In this document: in pieces, positions 16,118 to 25,342 of the stretch | How positions within the stretch are numbered: the first letter of the stretch is position 1 | How the letters are laid out: every line of letters starts with the position of its first letter | Program-made: the position numbers and the translations under genes | Assembly (NCBI GenBank): GCA_900545955.1 | Contig: URAU01000013.1 | Location: 14,074-78,073, forward strand | DNA length: 64,000 nt | Direction of reading: 5' to 3' | Origin: an uncultured Porphyromonadaceae bacterium | GTDB lineage: Bacteria; Bacteroidota; Bacteroidia; Bacteroidales; Muribaculaceae | Notes under the pieces: model-generated | Database searches by the model: none | The model's input: only the letters and a program-made list of their open reading frames with translations | What the model was told of the DNA's origin: nothing

Positions 16118-17806
16118 TTAGTAAGCCACGCCGCCGGGATATCCGGGGTTCTGTTTGTAGCTGGGCGAAGCCGAGAGGATGTTGGCGGGGATGGGCATCA
16201 CGTTGTAGCGGGCGTCGATGGTGTTGCCTTCGAGGGCGTTGCCCTTCCACGACCACAGCATCTGGTCGGGGCCGGTGAATTTGCCGAAGCGCACGAGGTC
16301 GGAGCGGCGTGTGAGCTCCCAGTAGAGCTCGCGGCAGCGTTCGGCCAGGATGTTGTCGGGAGTGAGGTCGCCGGTGGTCCAGGTGGAGACGCCTGCACGG
16401 CCACGAACGAAGTTTACATACTTCACGGCGTTTGTCGAGGTGCCTGCGCGGCCCTGTACGAATGCTTCGACATACATCAGGTAGACGTCGCTCAGACGGA
16501 TCAGGCCGAGATCGGTCGAGGGGAACTGCAGGGGATCAAGTCCGCCGGTGGTCAGGTTGCCGTTGTTGTCGGCCACAAGGCCGTTCCATTTGATGCAGAC
16601 GTAGCCGTCGCCCCAGCTGCCGAACTCTTCGTTGGCAATCTTGTACTCATGCTCGGCGGGGTCGCCGTTGGAGTTGATGTAGGGTTTCTTGCCGCGTACC
16701 CAGAGCTGCCAGCGGGCGTCCTGAGTCTCGGCGGTGAAGTGCTCGGAGAATTCTTTGGTGGCCTTCATACATTTCCAGGCGTCGGAGCAGCCGTAGTCGG
16801 CGGCTTTCATGCCGAGTTCGTCGGCAACCGCGCTGTTGATGAGGAACATCGTGCCGCCGTAGCTCTGCAGACGGTCGCTGTCGAAGGGTATGCCCCAGAG
16901 GATTTCGTTTTCGGCAGTGTTGCCGCCGCCGGGCATGTACTGGTCGTTGTTGCGCGAGAACACGTTCAGATAGTGGTTGGCAAGGCCGGAACCCTGGTAG
17001 CCGCCGCCCTGGTGGCGTGCGATGATGTTTTCGCAGTGCTGCGAGCAGAGAGCCCAGGTGTCGGTGGCTGCCAGATATGCGGGATCGGCAGCGGCGTAAA
17101 CCTGTGCGTTGAGGTAGAGGCGGGCGAGAAGAGCCTCGGCGCCGTCGAGGCCTACACGGCCGTAGACGGGGGTGCGATCGAGCTTGCCGTGCTCAACGAG
17201 GTCGGTGAGTTCGCCTACGAGCCATTTGTAGAGCGCAACGCGCTCAATCTGCTCGGGATCCTGGCCTACAGGCTCCTCAAGGGTGAAGGTTGCGCGGCCG
17301 AAGATGTCGCATACCCAGTAGTAGCTCAGGGCGCGGAGGGCGCGCACCTCGTCGACGAGTTTGAGCACTTCGGCGTCGCTGTTGCCTGCGGCGTCGGCGA
17401 TGAACTTGTTGCAGACGGCGATGTGGGCATACAGACGCGAGTATGTGCCGTAGATGTTGCCGTTATCGCTGTTGTAGGTGTTGGTCACCAGGTCGTAGAT
17501 GCCGTCGTCCTTCCAGATCCAGATGCACTCGTCGGTGGGGAACTCGTTCATCATGAAGATGGCGCGGGTGTATTGTCCGCGGCCGTTGTCGAGGCCGGAG
17601 ATGATGGAGGAGCCGGGGCCGTCGTTGCCCGATGTGGCCAGGCCCTGATAGCATTCCATGGCTTCGCTGATGAGTCGCTCGGTGCTTGGGGTGGGGTTCA
17701 GGTTCGGATCGATGGGATCGAGGTCGAGGTCGCCAACACACGAGGCGGTCGACAGACCCAGACTCAGAGCCACTCCGCCAAGCATCAGATATTTCTTGAT
17801 ATTCAT
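16118..17806 (-). CDS. RagB/SusD-family nutrient-binding lipoprotein, 562 aa
   Basis: The signal MNIKKYLMLGGVALSLGLST is followed by ASC, so the mature protein is lipid-anchored. The body is the helical SusD fold with tetratricopeptide-like repeats; YSRLYAHIAVCNKFIADAAG and EVRALRALSYYWVCDIFGRA are typical, as is the late ELTRRSDLVRFGKF motif. SusD proteins form the lid of the SusC barrel and select the oligosaccharide. It begins 30 bases after the SusC gene, in the same operon. Length and order are normal. The substrate cannot be read from the sequence. Confidence 0.95.
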   Translation of the reverse strand: MNIKKYLMLGGVALSLGLSTASCVGDLDLDPIDPNLNPTPSTERLISEAMECYQGLATSGNDGPGSSIISGLDNGRGQYTRAIFMMNEFPTDECIWIWKDDGIYDLVTNTYNSDNGNIYGTYSRLYAHIAVCNKFIADAAGNSDAEVLKLVDEVRALRALSYYWVCDIFGRATFTLEEPVGQDPEQIERVALYKWLVGELTDLVEHGKLDRTPVYGRVGLDGAEALLARLYLNAQVYAAADPAYLAATDTWALCSQHCENIIARHQGGGYQGSGLANHYLNVFSRNNDQYMPGGGNTAENEILWGIPFDSDRLQSYGGTMFLINSAVADELGMKAADYGCSDAWKCMKATKEFSEHFTAETQDARWQLWVRGKKPYINSNGDPAEHEYKIANEEFGSWGDGYVCIKWNGLVADNNGNLTTGGLDPLQFPSTDLGLIRLSDVYLMYVEAFVQGRAGTSTNAVKYVNFVRGRAGVSTWTTGDLTPDNILAERCRELYWELTRRSDLVRFGKFTGPDQMLWSWKGNALEGNTIDARYNVMPIPANILSASPSYKQNPGYPGGVAY

Positions 17807-17836
17807 TGTGTCGATGTATTTAAGAGATTGGAGTGA

Positions 17837-20800
17837 TTAGAAAGTGGCTACGAGACCAAGCGAGTAGGTTGTAGCGCGCGGATATACGCTGTTGTCGATG
17901 CCGCCGAACACTTCGGGGTCGACACCCTTGTATTTGGTAATCACGAAGGGGTTCTGCACGGCGCCGAAGAGGCGGAGGCGGAGCTTGTCGTTGAGGAGGT
18001 TGTCCCAGGTATAGCCCAGGGTGATGTTGTCGCAGCGAACGAACGATGCGTTGCGCAGGTAGTAGTCGCTCATGTAGCGCGGCTGCTCGAAATAGTAGTC
18101 GTTCTCAACCACGTTGTTCAGACCGTAGGTGAAGAGGTCGTTGTAGACGGCCTTGGTCGAGAGCACGTTGTTGTATACGTAGTTGCCGATGGAGGCGCGG
18201 ATGTTGAATCCGAGGTCCCACTTCTTGTAGCGGAACTGCGAGCCGAATGTCATCGTAACCTTGGGATCGGGCGATTTGTTGATGATTTTGTCGGAGTCGT
18301 CGATCTGGCCGTCGCCGTTCTGGTCTACGTAAACGCCTTCGAGAGGTGCGCCGCTTTCGTCGTAAACCTGCTGGAAGAGGTAGAAGGAGTTGGCGGGGTG
18401 GCCTTCGGCGTGGATCTGCACGGTGTTGCCGTTACCGCCGGAGATACCGCCGGTCTTCAGCTGCGATGCGCCGGTGGTGAGCTCGGTGATTTCGTTGTGG
18501 TTCCAGCCTACGTTGTAGCTCAGGGTCCATGTGAAGTCGTTGGTCACGATGGGTTTTGCTGCGATGTTGAACTCGACGCCGTAGTTTTCGAGCGAGCCGA
18601 TGTTGCGGTTGAGCATGTTGGTGGTCGAGGAGCCTGCGGGCACTGCCACATAGGCCAGAAGGTCGGTGGTCTTGCGCTTGTAGTATTCGATGCTACCGGT
18701 GATGCGGTTGTTGAGGAAACCGAAGTCAAGGCCGGCGTTCCAGCTGGTGGTGGTTTCCCATGTCAGGTCGGGGTTGTAGCCGCGAGCGTAGACGGGGAGA
18801 TACCAGCCGTTGGTGCCGTTGGGATAGCTTACCGAAGGCGATGCGATGGCGTAGAGGGCCATGTAGTTGATGGTTTCGCCGATTTCCTGCTGACCGGTCT
18901 TACCCCAGCCCAGACGGAGCTTGAGATCGCTCAGCCAGCCTGCTGCTCCCTGCATCCATGCCTCCTGGTTGATTTTCCAGCCGAGGGCCACGGCGGGGAA
19001 CACGCCCCAGCGCTTATCTTTGGCGAAGCGCGAGGTGGCGTCGCCGCGGACGGTTACGGTGAGCAGGTAGCGGTCCTTGAACGTGTAGTTCAGACGGCCG
19101 AAGAACGAGAGGAGCTGGTAGCGGTCGGCCCAGTGGTAGTCGCCGTCGGGGCTTACGCCGTCGTTCTGGAAGTTCTGACCCAGCAGGGGGATGGTGGATT
19201 CATTGATGGTCACACCGTAGGTCTGCTGGCCAGCCTCGTTCTTGCCGAGGTAGGTGGGTGTGTTCAGACCCGGGCTCACGCGGTAACCGGAGTTGCCGTT
19301 TGCGCCGGTGTAGTGGCCGTCGTTGTAGAAGCGCTGCCAGTCGTAGCCGGCGGTTACGTCGAAGTTGGAGTAGATCGACTCGACTTCCTTCTTATAGTTG
19401 AGGTAGAAGTTAAGCAGAGTGTTGCTGCGGAACTGATACTGGTCGAAGTTGTATGCGCCGCCGTAGTGCTCGTGGTTCTTGTAGGCGGTAGCCGAGTTGG
19501 CTGCCCAGTTGTCGACCAGGTTGGACTTCATCACGTCGTAGCCGAGATTGAGGTTCAGGTGCAGGTCGGGGAGGAAGTGGAGCGAGTAGTCGAGCTGCAG
19601 GTTACCGTTGCTGCGGTAAACGTTGGCGTGGTTGTCGCGCTGCTCGAGCAGACCCATGGGGTTGAGGGCGGCGTTGTCGTTGAGAGTGCCGTTGTTGTGC
19701 ACCTCATAGTAGCCGTTGTAGAGATACTGGAAGCCGGAGTTGCCGCTTACGATGGGCTCGTTGCTGCGAACCGGATGAGTCGGGTCGAAGCTGATGGCGC
19801 TGGAGAGGGCGCCGGCGTCGCCGAAGTTGTTGCGGATGTAGTAGCCCTTTACGTTTGCGTTTACGCTCAGGTGGTTGTCGAAGAATTTAGGCGAGAGGTT
19901 GAAGCCCATGGTCACGCGGTCCATCTTCGAGGTCTTGATGATACCGTTGTTGTTGGTATAGCTGATTTCAGCGTGGTAGGGGAGCCATCCGGCTGTGCCG
20001 CCTACGCTCAGAGAGTAGTCGGAGCTTACGGTGGTGCGGAGCACCTCGTCCTGCCAGTCGGTGTTGGCATCGCCTGTGGCTGCGAGGGCAGCGTCCATGC
20101 CGCGCGATTCGAGAAGGCTGCGGAACTGGTTGGCGTCGAGCACCTTCCAGGTCTTGCGGGCGGTGTTTACATAGAGGTTGGCTGCGAAGTTTACGGTCGG
20201 TTTGCCCGACTTTCCTTTCTTGGTGGTGATGATGATCACACCGTTGGATGCGCGCGAACCGTAGATGGCGGTTGCGGAAGCATCTTTAAGGATGGTCATG
20301 CTTTCGATGTTCTCAGGCGAGATCATGCCAAGCGAGTTGCCCAGACCGCCCATGCCGGCGTTGCTCAGGGGCACACCGTCGACCACGATCAGAGGGTCGT
20401 TGGAAGCATTCAGCGAGGAGCCGCCGCGGATACGGATTGTACCTCCGCCTTCAGGGCCACCGGCCTGCGTTACCACAACGCCAGGGGTCTGACCTACGAG
20501 CATGTCCTGCACCGAAGTAGCCAGACCGGCTTCGATTTCGTCGGGTTTGATCACGGCTACCGAACCGGTAGCGTCGGATTTCTTCACCGTACCGTAACCG
20601 ATGGCTACCACTTCGTTGAGCATCACCGAGTTTTCCTGCATGGTGACGTTGATCGAAGTGCGGCCGTCGACGGGCACGTTCTGTGTGTCGTAGCCCACAT
20701 AGCTCACCACGAGGGTGGCGTCGGGGGCCACGTTGATGGTGTACTCACCGTCGATGTTGGTCGAGGTGCCCACCGTAGTGCCCTGGGCAAGGATACTTGC

Positions 20801-20938
20801 ACCGATCAGGGGCTCACCCGACGGATCGGATACAACGCCCGAAACGGTGATTGTCTGCGCGTTCAATCCCACGGAGAACAGCAGACCAACCATCAGGAAA
20901 AAGAATTTCCTGGCGATTCCTGTTTGTAAATGTTTCAT
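17837..20938 (-). CDS. SusC/RagA-family TonB-dependent transporter, 1033 aa
   Basis: The signal peptide ends at LNAQ. Residues about 29-110 are the carboxypeptidase-like extension (VSGVVSDPSGEPLIGASILA), then comes the plug with GYGTVKKSDATGSVAVI, IRGGSSLNASNDPLIVVDGV and TILKDASATAIYGSRASNGV, the SusC signatures. The remaining 750 residues form the 22-strand barrel and end in TYSLGLVATF with terminal Phe. The protein imports oligosaccharides across the outer membrane using TonB energy, with the SusD lid encoded next. It is the first gene of the operon; a TAAATTTG box lies about 180 bases upstream. No anti-sigma or hybrid sensor gene is nearby. Confidence 0.97.
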   Translation of the reverse strand: MKHLQTGIARKFFFLMVGLLFSVGLNAQTITVSGVVSDPSGEPLIGASILAQGTTVGTSTNIDGEYTINVAPDATLVVSYVGYDTQNVPVDGRTSINVTMQENSVMLNEVVAIGYGTVKKSDATGSVAVIKPDEIEAGLATSVQDMLVGQTPGVVVTQAGGPEGGGTIRIRGGSSLNASNDPLIVVDGVPLSNAGMGGLGNSLGMISPENIESMTILKDASATAIYGSRASNGVIIITTKKGKSGKPTVNFAANLYVNTARKTWKVLDANQFRSLLESRGMDAALAATGDANTDWQDEVLRTTVSSDYSLSVGGTAGWLPYHAEISYTNNNGIIKTSKMDRVTMGFNLSPKFFDNHLSVNANVKGYYIRNNFGDAGALSSAISFDPTHPVRSNEPIVSGNSGFQYLYNGYYEVHNNGTLNDNAALNPMGLLEQRDNHANVYRSNGNLQLDYSLHFLPDLHLNLNLGYDVMKSNLVDNWAANSATAYKNHEHYGGAYNFDQYQFRSNTLLNFYLNYKKEVESIYSNFDVTAGYDWQRFYNDGHYTGANGNSGYRVSPGLNTPTYLGKNEAGQQTYGVTINESTIPLLGQNFQNDGVSPDGDYHWADRYQLLSFFGRLNYTFKDRYLLTVTVRGDATSRFAKDKRWGVFPAVALGWKINQEAWMQGAAGWLSDLKLRLGWGKTGQQEIGETINYMALYAIASPSVSYPNGTNGWYLPVYARGYNPDLTWETTTSWNAGLDFGFLNNRITGSIEYYKRKTTDLLAYVAVPAGSSTTNMLNRNIGSLENYGVEFNIAAKPIVTNDFTWTLSYNVGWNHNEITELTTGASQLKTGGISGGNGNTVQIHAEGHPANSFYLFQQVYDESGAPLEGVYVDQNGDGQIDDSDKIINKSPDPKVTMTFGSQFRYKKWDLGFNIRASIGNYVYNNVLSTKAVYNDLFTYGLNNVVENDYYFEQPRYMSDYYLRNASFVRCDNITLGYTWDNLLNDKLRLRLFGAVQNPFVITKYKGVDPEVFGGIDNSVYPRATTYSLGLVATF

Positions 20939-21117
20939 TTAGGACAAATTTGATGTTAATGAAGTATTTCGTAAGATTTATCTCTGAGTGTCAGTGTGGT
21001 ATCTGAATGTAAGGCGCGTTTGCCATCCCTCGCGGCCGAGGCCGGAGCGGTGCTGTTTTCATGGAAAATTCAAGGTAGCTTTCAGGTAACGTCTACACGG
21101 TTTTAGATAATCACTCG

Positions 21118-21149
21118 CAAATTTATTTAAAATATCTAAAAGCCGAAAA
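21118..21149 (-). promoter_or_regulatory. Likely promoter of the Sus-like operon
   Basis: On the minus strand TAAATTTG (21118-21125) matches the Bacteroidetes -7 box, and TTTT/TTTC lies 19-20 bases upstream in place of the TTTG element. Transcription would start near 21112, giving a leader of about 175 bases before the SusC start codon. Confidence 0.5.
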
Positions 21150-21257
21150 TTTCGCTATATGTTCTACAACATATTTGTCGCGGCATATAGATGCAATATA
21201 TAGTCACAACATATAGTCGCAGGGTGTTTGATAACGATGTCCATGCCCCCCAAATTG

Positions 21258-21337
21258 TAGGGATGCACCCTGGTGCATCTGAAAATCAGCCATATCCTTT
21301 TTTTCAGACGGGCGGATGCACCGGGGCGCATCCCTAC
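21258..21337. repeat. Inverted pair of the GTAGGGATGCACC palindrome family
   Basis: The first unit (21258-21279) reads GTAGGGATGCACCC then TGGTGCATC, a hairpin on its own. The second (21314-21337) is the same motif in reverse, GGATGCACCGGGGCGCATCC then CTAC. Together they form a head-to-head pair separated by 34 bases, like the paired REP units of other bacteria. Similar units lie at 37258-37374 and 49160-49273. Confidence 0.75.
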
Positions 21338-21371
21338 AAGCGTATGGCTCTACACCTATATATATATATAA

Positions 21372-21399
21372 GGCCGCCCCGCGGTGAGGCGGGGCGGCC
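21372..21399 (-). terminator. Intrinsic terminator after the DUF6359-like gene
   Basis: GGCCGCCCCGC (21372-21382) and GCGGGGCGGCC (21389-21399) form a perfect 11-bp stem. On the minus strand it is followed by an alternating TATATA run rather than a pure T-run. It lies 64 bases after the stop at 21463. Confidence 0.6.
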
Positions 21400-21462
21400 G
21401 GGAGCAAAGTAAGTTACGTTAGTTTATTATTTAACGAGTATCTTACTGATTTTATCGTCGGT

Positions 21463-22767
21463 TTAGAGGATAACCTTGGTGGCCTTGTCGCCCTGAACGC
21501 GGATATAGAGACCGCTCTCGGGGTTAGCTACCTCAACACCCTGGAGGTTGTAGTATTTAACTACGCCCTGCTCGGCATCAACACCTACGTTCTCAACGCC
21601 GCTGAGACCGCTGACATATTCGGTGTTCTTCACGCCGGGAGCGCCGAAGTAAGGTTCGAGGGTACCCTTTACAACTACCGTCTTGCCAATATTGCCTTCA
21701 TTGTCGACGATGTTGAGTTTTGTGCGGGCATCGCCTGCGGGGAGAGCTACACCAATCTTTGCTTCACCCTGAGTCAGGATGATGTTGGTTGCAGCAGCTT
21801 TATCGGCTTCTCCGAGAACTCCATTGGTGGCGTTGGCGGCAGTTTTGGCGCCAATGACGCCGGTTACGCATACAGGTTTGGTGGCGTCGTATTTGCTATT
21901 GATGGCAATGACATCGTTTACGGTAAGCGGGTTCGCCTCGGTTCCTTCATTGGCTACCACAAGAACTGAAAGAGTTACGTCTGTTTTAACCTCGCCGGCT
22001 GCAAATGTGATTGTGGCCGATACTTCGTCGGCTTCGGAGCCGGTATAGGTGATTTCAACGCCTTCAGCACCTTCCTCGGCTGTAAATGTAGCGGGTGTGA
22101 TTTTAACGTCTGCGTTCTGGCAGGTTGCGGTAATGCTACCGGTAATATTTTCTGCGAGAACCTTTACGGATTTTGTGATGGAAGCATTCAGAGGAACAGC
22201 AACATCAAGAGTTTTAACGTCGGTATCGAGGGTTGCGTCAGCTGTGGGTTCAATGAATTTAATGGAGGTAATCTGCTGGTTGTAGGAGGTTGTGGCGGAC
22301 TCAATCTTATAGACCGTTCCGGCTGCACGAAGCGCTTCAGGAATGGATACTTTGATGGGCGAGTTTGCGGGGATAGCCGTAATTGTTTCAATCAGAGTCT
22401 CGCCGCCATAGATGTTGATTTTTGATTTTGCATTGGCGCTTGAACCGCTACCGATTGCAATGCTGATTTCTTTGCAGGCTTGAGAAAGTGAGGTGGAAAC
22501 ATATGCACCCTTAACATTCTTGCCATTGACCATAAGGTAATCATACTGAGGCGAAACATATGTGTTAGTGGCCACATAACTGCCCAGAACAGTCCATTTA
22601 AGGCCGGTCGAAGCCGATGTGATTGTAGTGGGTGTCGTGTTGGTTTTATCCCACTTCAAGGGGAAGCCATTTTCGGCTGAATTTACGAACGTTTCGGTGA
22701 TGTCTGCTGCCGAAGCCATGGAGATACTTGCCACGAGGGCGAGAGAAGCGAGTAAAAGTTTCTTCAT
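21463..22767 (-). CDS. Secreted protein with DUF6359-like domain and C-terminal sorting-like tail, 434 aa
   Basis: The start MKKLLLASLALVASISMASA at 22767 gives a clear signal peptide; the frame is open up to 22875 but the extra 36 residues do not look real. After a beta-rich N-terminal domain (residues 20-150) there are two Ig-like repeats (VKVLAENITGSITATCQN). Then follows TEANPLTVNDVIAINSKYDA with CVTGVIGA, which fits the DUF6359 OB-like domain of Bacteroidales surface proteins. The end YYNLQGVEVANPESGLYIRV then KATKVIL resembles the tails of proteins exported by the type IX system in this order. Role unknown, possibly surface binding. Confidence 0.75.
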   Translation of the reverse strand: MKKLLLASLALVASISMASAADITETFVNSAENGFPLKWDKTNTTPTTITSASTGLKWTVLGSYVATNTYVSPQYDYLMVNGKNVKGAYVSTSLSQACKEISIAIGSGSSANAKSKINIYGGETLIETITAIPANSPIKVSIPEALRAAGTVYKIESATTSYNQQITSIKFIEPTADATLDTDVKTLDVAVPLNASITKSVKVLAENITGSITATCQNADVKITPATFTAEEGAEGVEITYTGSEADEVSATITFAAGEVKTDVTLSVLVVANEGTEANPLTVNDVIAINSKYDATKPVCVTGVIGAKTAANATNGVLGEADKAAATNIILTQGEAKIGVALPAGDARTKLNIVDNEGNIGKTVVVKGTLEPYFGAPGVKNTEYVSGLSGVENVGVDAEQGVVKYYNLQGVEVANPESGLYIRVQGDKATKVIL

Positions 22768-22934
22768 AGAGAAAGTATTTAAGTTATTGATAAGAAAGTT
22801 GCTTTGTGTGTTGGACTTAAAGATGGGATGCGATTGGGATATAGCATACCCTTTATGGCGCAAAGGTACGTACATTTTTCCTCATTGCGGTGGGGAATAT
22901 TGTGTAAAATCCCGTGGCAATACGTTAAAAAATA

Positions 22935-23876
22935 TTAATGAAATTTCGCGTTCCCATTTTCCAGTTCTTTTGCGAGCCGGTTGAGTTCCATGGCGACGCC
23001 GCGGGTAAGAGTGGCGGAGTCGCCCTGAGGTTCGGCGGTTGCAATCTGAAGCAGACGGCCCTCGCGGCAGTAGTCAAAAAATCGCCCCAGGGGTTTATAG
23101 CGCTCGTGCATCGGGCCGGCCATGATTTCGATTATGGGAGCCTCAACTTCGAGAGCGATGTCTCTGACCATTTTCTCACCTCGGCTGATAAACGGGGATA
23201 CGACTACGGCACCGTTTTCAATCTCCTTTCGGAAGGAGGCGAGTGTGTCGGCCAGTTCCTTCCCTTCGCAGTGTCGGCTCACTTTTACGGCAATGATATG
23301 GAAGTGGGTCGCCAGAAAGATATTGCCGATGGCCTGGCAGGGGGTGCCTCCGATGGAAATATGGTACCGGCGGGAGAGTAAGTCGGGATTCGCCGCTTTA
23401 TACCAGAATCGGCGGGGATTGTCTTTTATGTATTCGCGGGCTGTCTTAACGCGCTCATAGTCGAGGATTACCGAATCATGAAAGCCTTGCTCGAATATGC
23501 GTGGCGATGTGGCGCGGAGTAAGGTTTCGGGAGCCGAGGCCCGCGCTTCGGAGGTGATCGCTCCCATCATAGAGGCTATGTAATTGCCCAACGGACGTGG
23601 CAGTCCCGTTGCCACCTGGAGGAGGAAATGGATATGGTCGGGCATTATCACGAGTTTGTATATCCGGATGCCAAGGGCAAGATGCTCCAGCGCGAATACC
23701 TGGCGCCGGATTATTTCTCCAACAGGAAAGAGGCGTGTGGTGAAGCGGTCTGCTCCCTCACGAACAACCTCGGAAAAGGCGCCCACGCCTTCACCTTTTT
23801 TAAGTGTGAGCATGTAGAACCCCGGTCGGCGGTAGTCGTGCCAGTCGGCTCGGAAGCAAAGCTTAGACATGCGCAA
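22935..23876 (-). CDS. RAYT-like Y1/IS200-type transposase fused to an unassigned C-terminal domain, 313 aa
   Basis: The N-terminal 170 residues match the Y1 single-strand transposase fold of REP-associated transposases: RADWHDYRRPGFYMLTL at the start, the two metal-binding histidines in KLVIMPDHIHFLLQ, and YERVKTAREYIKDNPRRFWY with the catalytic Tyr region. Residues about 180-313 are different: RHCEGKELADTLASFRKEI, NGAVVVSPFISRGEKMVRDI and EVEAPIIEIM read like a Rossmann-type nucleotide-binding fold resembling DprA/SLOG proteins, but this is only pattern-level. The gene is followed upstream (23.9-24.1 kb) by a long inverted repeat. No terminal IS inverted repeats or target duplication are seen, consistent with a domesticated RAYT. 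Confidence 0.8.
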   Translation of the reverse strand: MRMSKLCFRADWHDYRRPGFYMLTLKKGEGVGAFSEVVREGADRFTTRLFPVGEIIRRQVFALEHLALGIRIYKLVIMPDHIHFLLQVATGLPRPLGNYIASMMGAITSEARASAPETLLRATSPRIFEQGFHDSVILDYERVKTAREYIKDNPRRFWYKAANPDLLSRRYHISIGGTPCQAIGNIFLATHFHIIAVKVSRHCEGKELADTLASFRKEIENGAVVVSPFISRGEKMVRDIALEVEAPIIEIMAGPMHERYKPLGRFFDYCREGRLLQIATAEPQGDSATLTRGVAMELNRLAKELENGNAKFH

Positions 23877-23896
23877 TCGATATTAGGTGGGACAGA

Positions 23897-24092
23897 CTCT
23901 CCGGCGATTCTCGCCGGAAGCGGAAAGCCGCTCCTTGGCTTCGGAAGCGGAGCCGGGAGAGAGCGGAGGGAATGGAGAGGCAGGCGAAAGGGGGCGGAAT
24001 AGAAGGGAAGCTGAGAGGCGGCCGAATAGCAGCAAAGAGAAAGCGGGTATCGAAGGTGCGGTTTGCCGCTTCCGGCGAGAATCGCCGGAAAG
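23897..24092. repeat. 35-bp inverted repeat next to the RAYT gene (REP-pair-like)
   Basis: Arm 1 (23897-23931) and arm 2 (24058-24092) are reverse complements in 32 of 35 positions. Each arm contains the small palindrome CCGGCGA-TTC-TCGCCGG or its reverse. The 126 bases between them are purine-rich and hold no gene. The pair begins only 21 bases upstream of the RAYT start and ends 68 bases before the prfB stop. Confidence 0.75.
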
Positions 24093-24159
24093 GGAGGCGC
24101 CGAGGCTTGGAGCCAGGATGGGCGGAGCCGGGGCCCGCGCTTTGGTCTCCCCCGGGGCT

Positions 24160-25275
24160 TTACTCCTCGGTCTGGGCGAATTCCATGAGGTAGGCTTTGA
24201 TGAAGCCGTCGAGGTCGCCGTCCATCACGCCGTTGACGTCGGAGGTCTGATAGCCGGTGCGGTGGTCTTTTACGCGGCGGTCGTCGAATACGTAGCTGCG
24301 GATCTGCGAGCCCCACTCGATTTTCATTTTGCCGGCTTCGATTTTGGCCTGCTCCTCAAGGCGGTGGTTCATCTCCTTCTCGTAGAGTATGGAGCGCAGG
24401 TGGCGCAGGGCGTTCTCGCGGTTTTTGGGCTGGTCGCGGGTCTCGGTGTTCTCGATAAGGATTTCCTCTTTTTCGCCGGTGTAGGGGTCGGTGTACTGAT
24501 AGCGCAGGCGCACGCCGGATTCCACCTTATTGACGTTCTGGCCGCCGGCGCCACCGGAGCGGAAGGTATCCCACGACATGAGGGCCGGTTCGATCTTCAC
24601 TTCGATGGAGTCGTCGACCAGCGGGGTGACGAATACGGAGGCGAACGAGGTCATGCGCTTTCCCTGGGCGTTGTAGGGCGACACGCGCACCAGGCGGTGC
24701 ACTCCGTTCTCGCTCTTGAGGTAGCCGTAGGCGAAGTCGCCTTCGACGTTGATGGTGCAGCTCTTTATGCCGGCTTCGTCGCCTTCGAGGAGGTTGGCGA
24801 TGGAGGTTTTGTAGCCGTGTTTCTCGCAGTAGCGCAGATACATGCGCATGAGCATGGAGGCCCAGTCCTGGCTCTCCGTGCCTCCGGCGCCGGAGTTGAT
24901 TTTGAGCACCACACCCATGTGGTCTTCCTCGCGGCGGAGCATATTGCGCAGCTCGAGCCCCTCGATGAGCTCGACGGTACGGGCATACATCTGGTCGAGT
25001 TCAGCCTCTTCGAGCAGCCCTTCCTTGAGGAAGTCCCAGCCGCTCTGGAGCTCGTCGACGGCCACCTCCACTTCGTGGTAGCCGTTGACCCACGCCTGGA
25101 GGTCCTTGATTTTCTTCATCTGGGCCTGCGCCTCCTTGGGGTGTTCCCAGAAATCGGGCACGTGGGTGCGGAGTTCCTCCTCCTCGATCTGGATTTTCTT
25201 GTTGTCGATGTCGAGATAGCGGTGAAGGGCGTCGCGGCGTGTGGCGGTATCTTTAAGTTGCTCCAGGGTAATCAT
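24160..25275 (-). CDS. prfB: Peptide chain release factor 2, 371 aa
   Basis: RF2 ends translation at UGA and UAA. The peptidyl-hydrolysis motif GGAGGQNVNKVESGVRL has GGQ at 244-246, and the codon-recognition loop is SPYNAQGKRMTSF (SPY in place of SPF, as is usual for Bacteroidetes in my memory). The coding frame is continuous: at the usual frameshift place the sequence reads HRYLDID from TAT CTC GAC, with no in-frame TGA, so the programmed frameshift that controls RF2 in many bacteria is absent. The RF1-like possibility is excluded by this loop. Confidence 0.95.
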   Translation of the reverse strand: MITLEQLKDTATRRDALHRYLDIDNKKIQIEEEELRTHVPDFWEHPKEAQAQMKKIKDLQAWVNGYHEVEVAVDELQSGWDFLKEGLLEEAELDQMYARTVELIEGLELRNMLRREEDHMGVVLKINSGAGGTESQDWASMLMRMYLRYCEKHGYKTSIANLLEGDEAGIKSCTINVEGDFAYGYLKSENGVHRLVRVSPYNAQGKRMTSFASVFVTPLVDDSIEVKIEPALMSWDTFRSGGAGGQNVNKVESGVRLRYQYTDPYTGEKEEILIENTETRDQPKNRENALRHLRSILYEKEMNHRLEEQAKIEAGKMKIEWGSQIRSYVFDDRRVKDHRTGYQTSDVNGVMDGDLDGFIKAYLMEFAQTEE

Positions 25276-25342
25276 ATGGGTAATGTAAGGTTTGACTATA
25301 GGATTTGAAGGGGATTGAGGTGATTGGGGAGATATTGGGCGA

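Noticed and set aside
18398..20929. 843-codon open frame on the plus strand opposite the SusC gene
   Set aside because: It is antisense to a certain SusC gene with strong codon bias; its translation is Val/Gly/Ala-rich without motifs.
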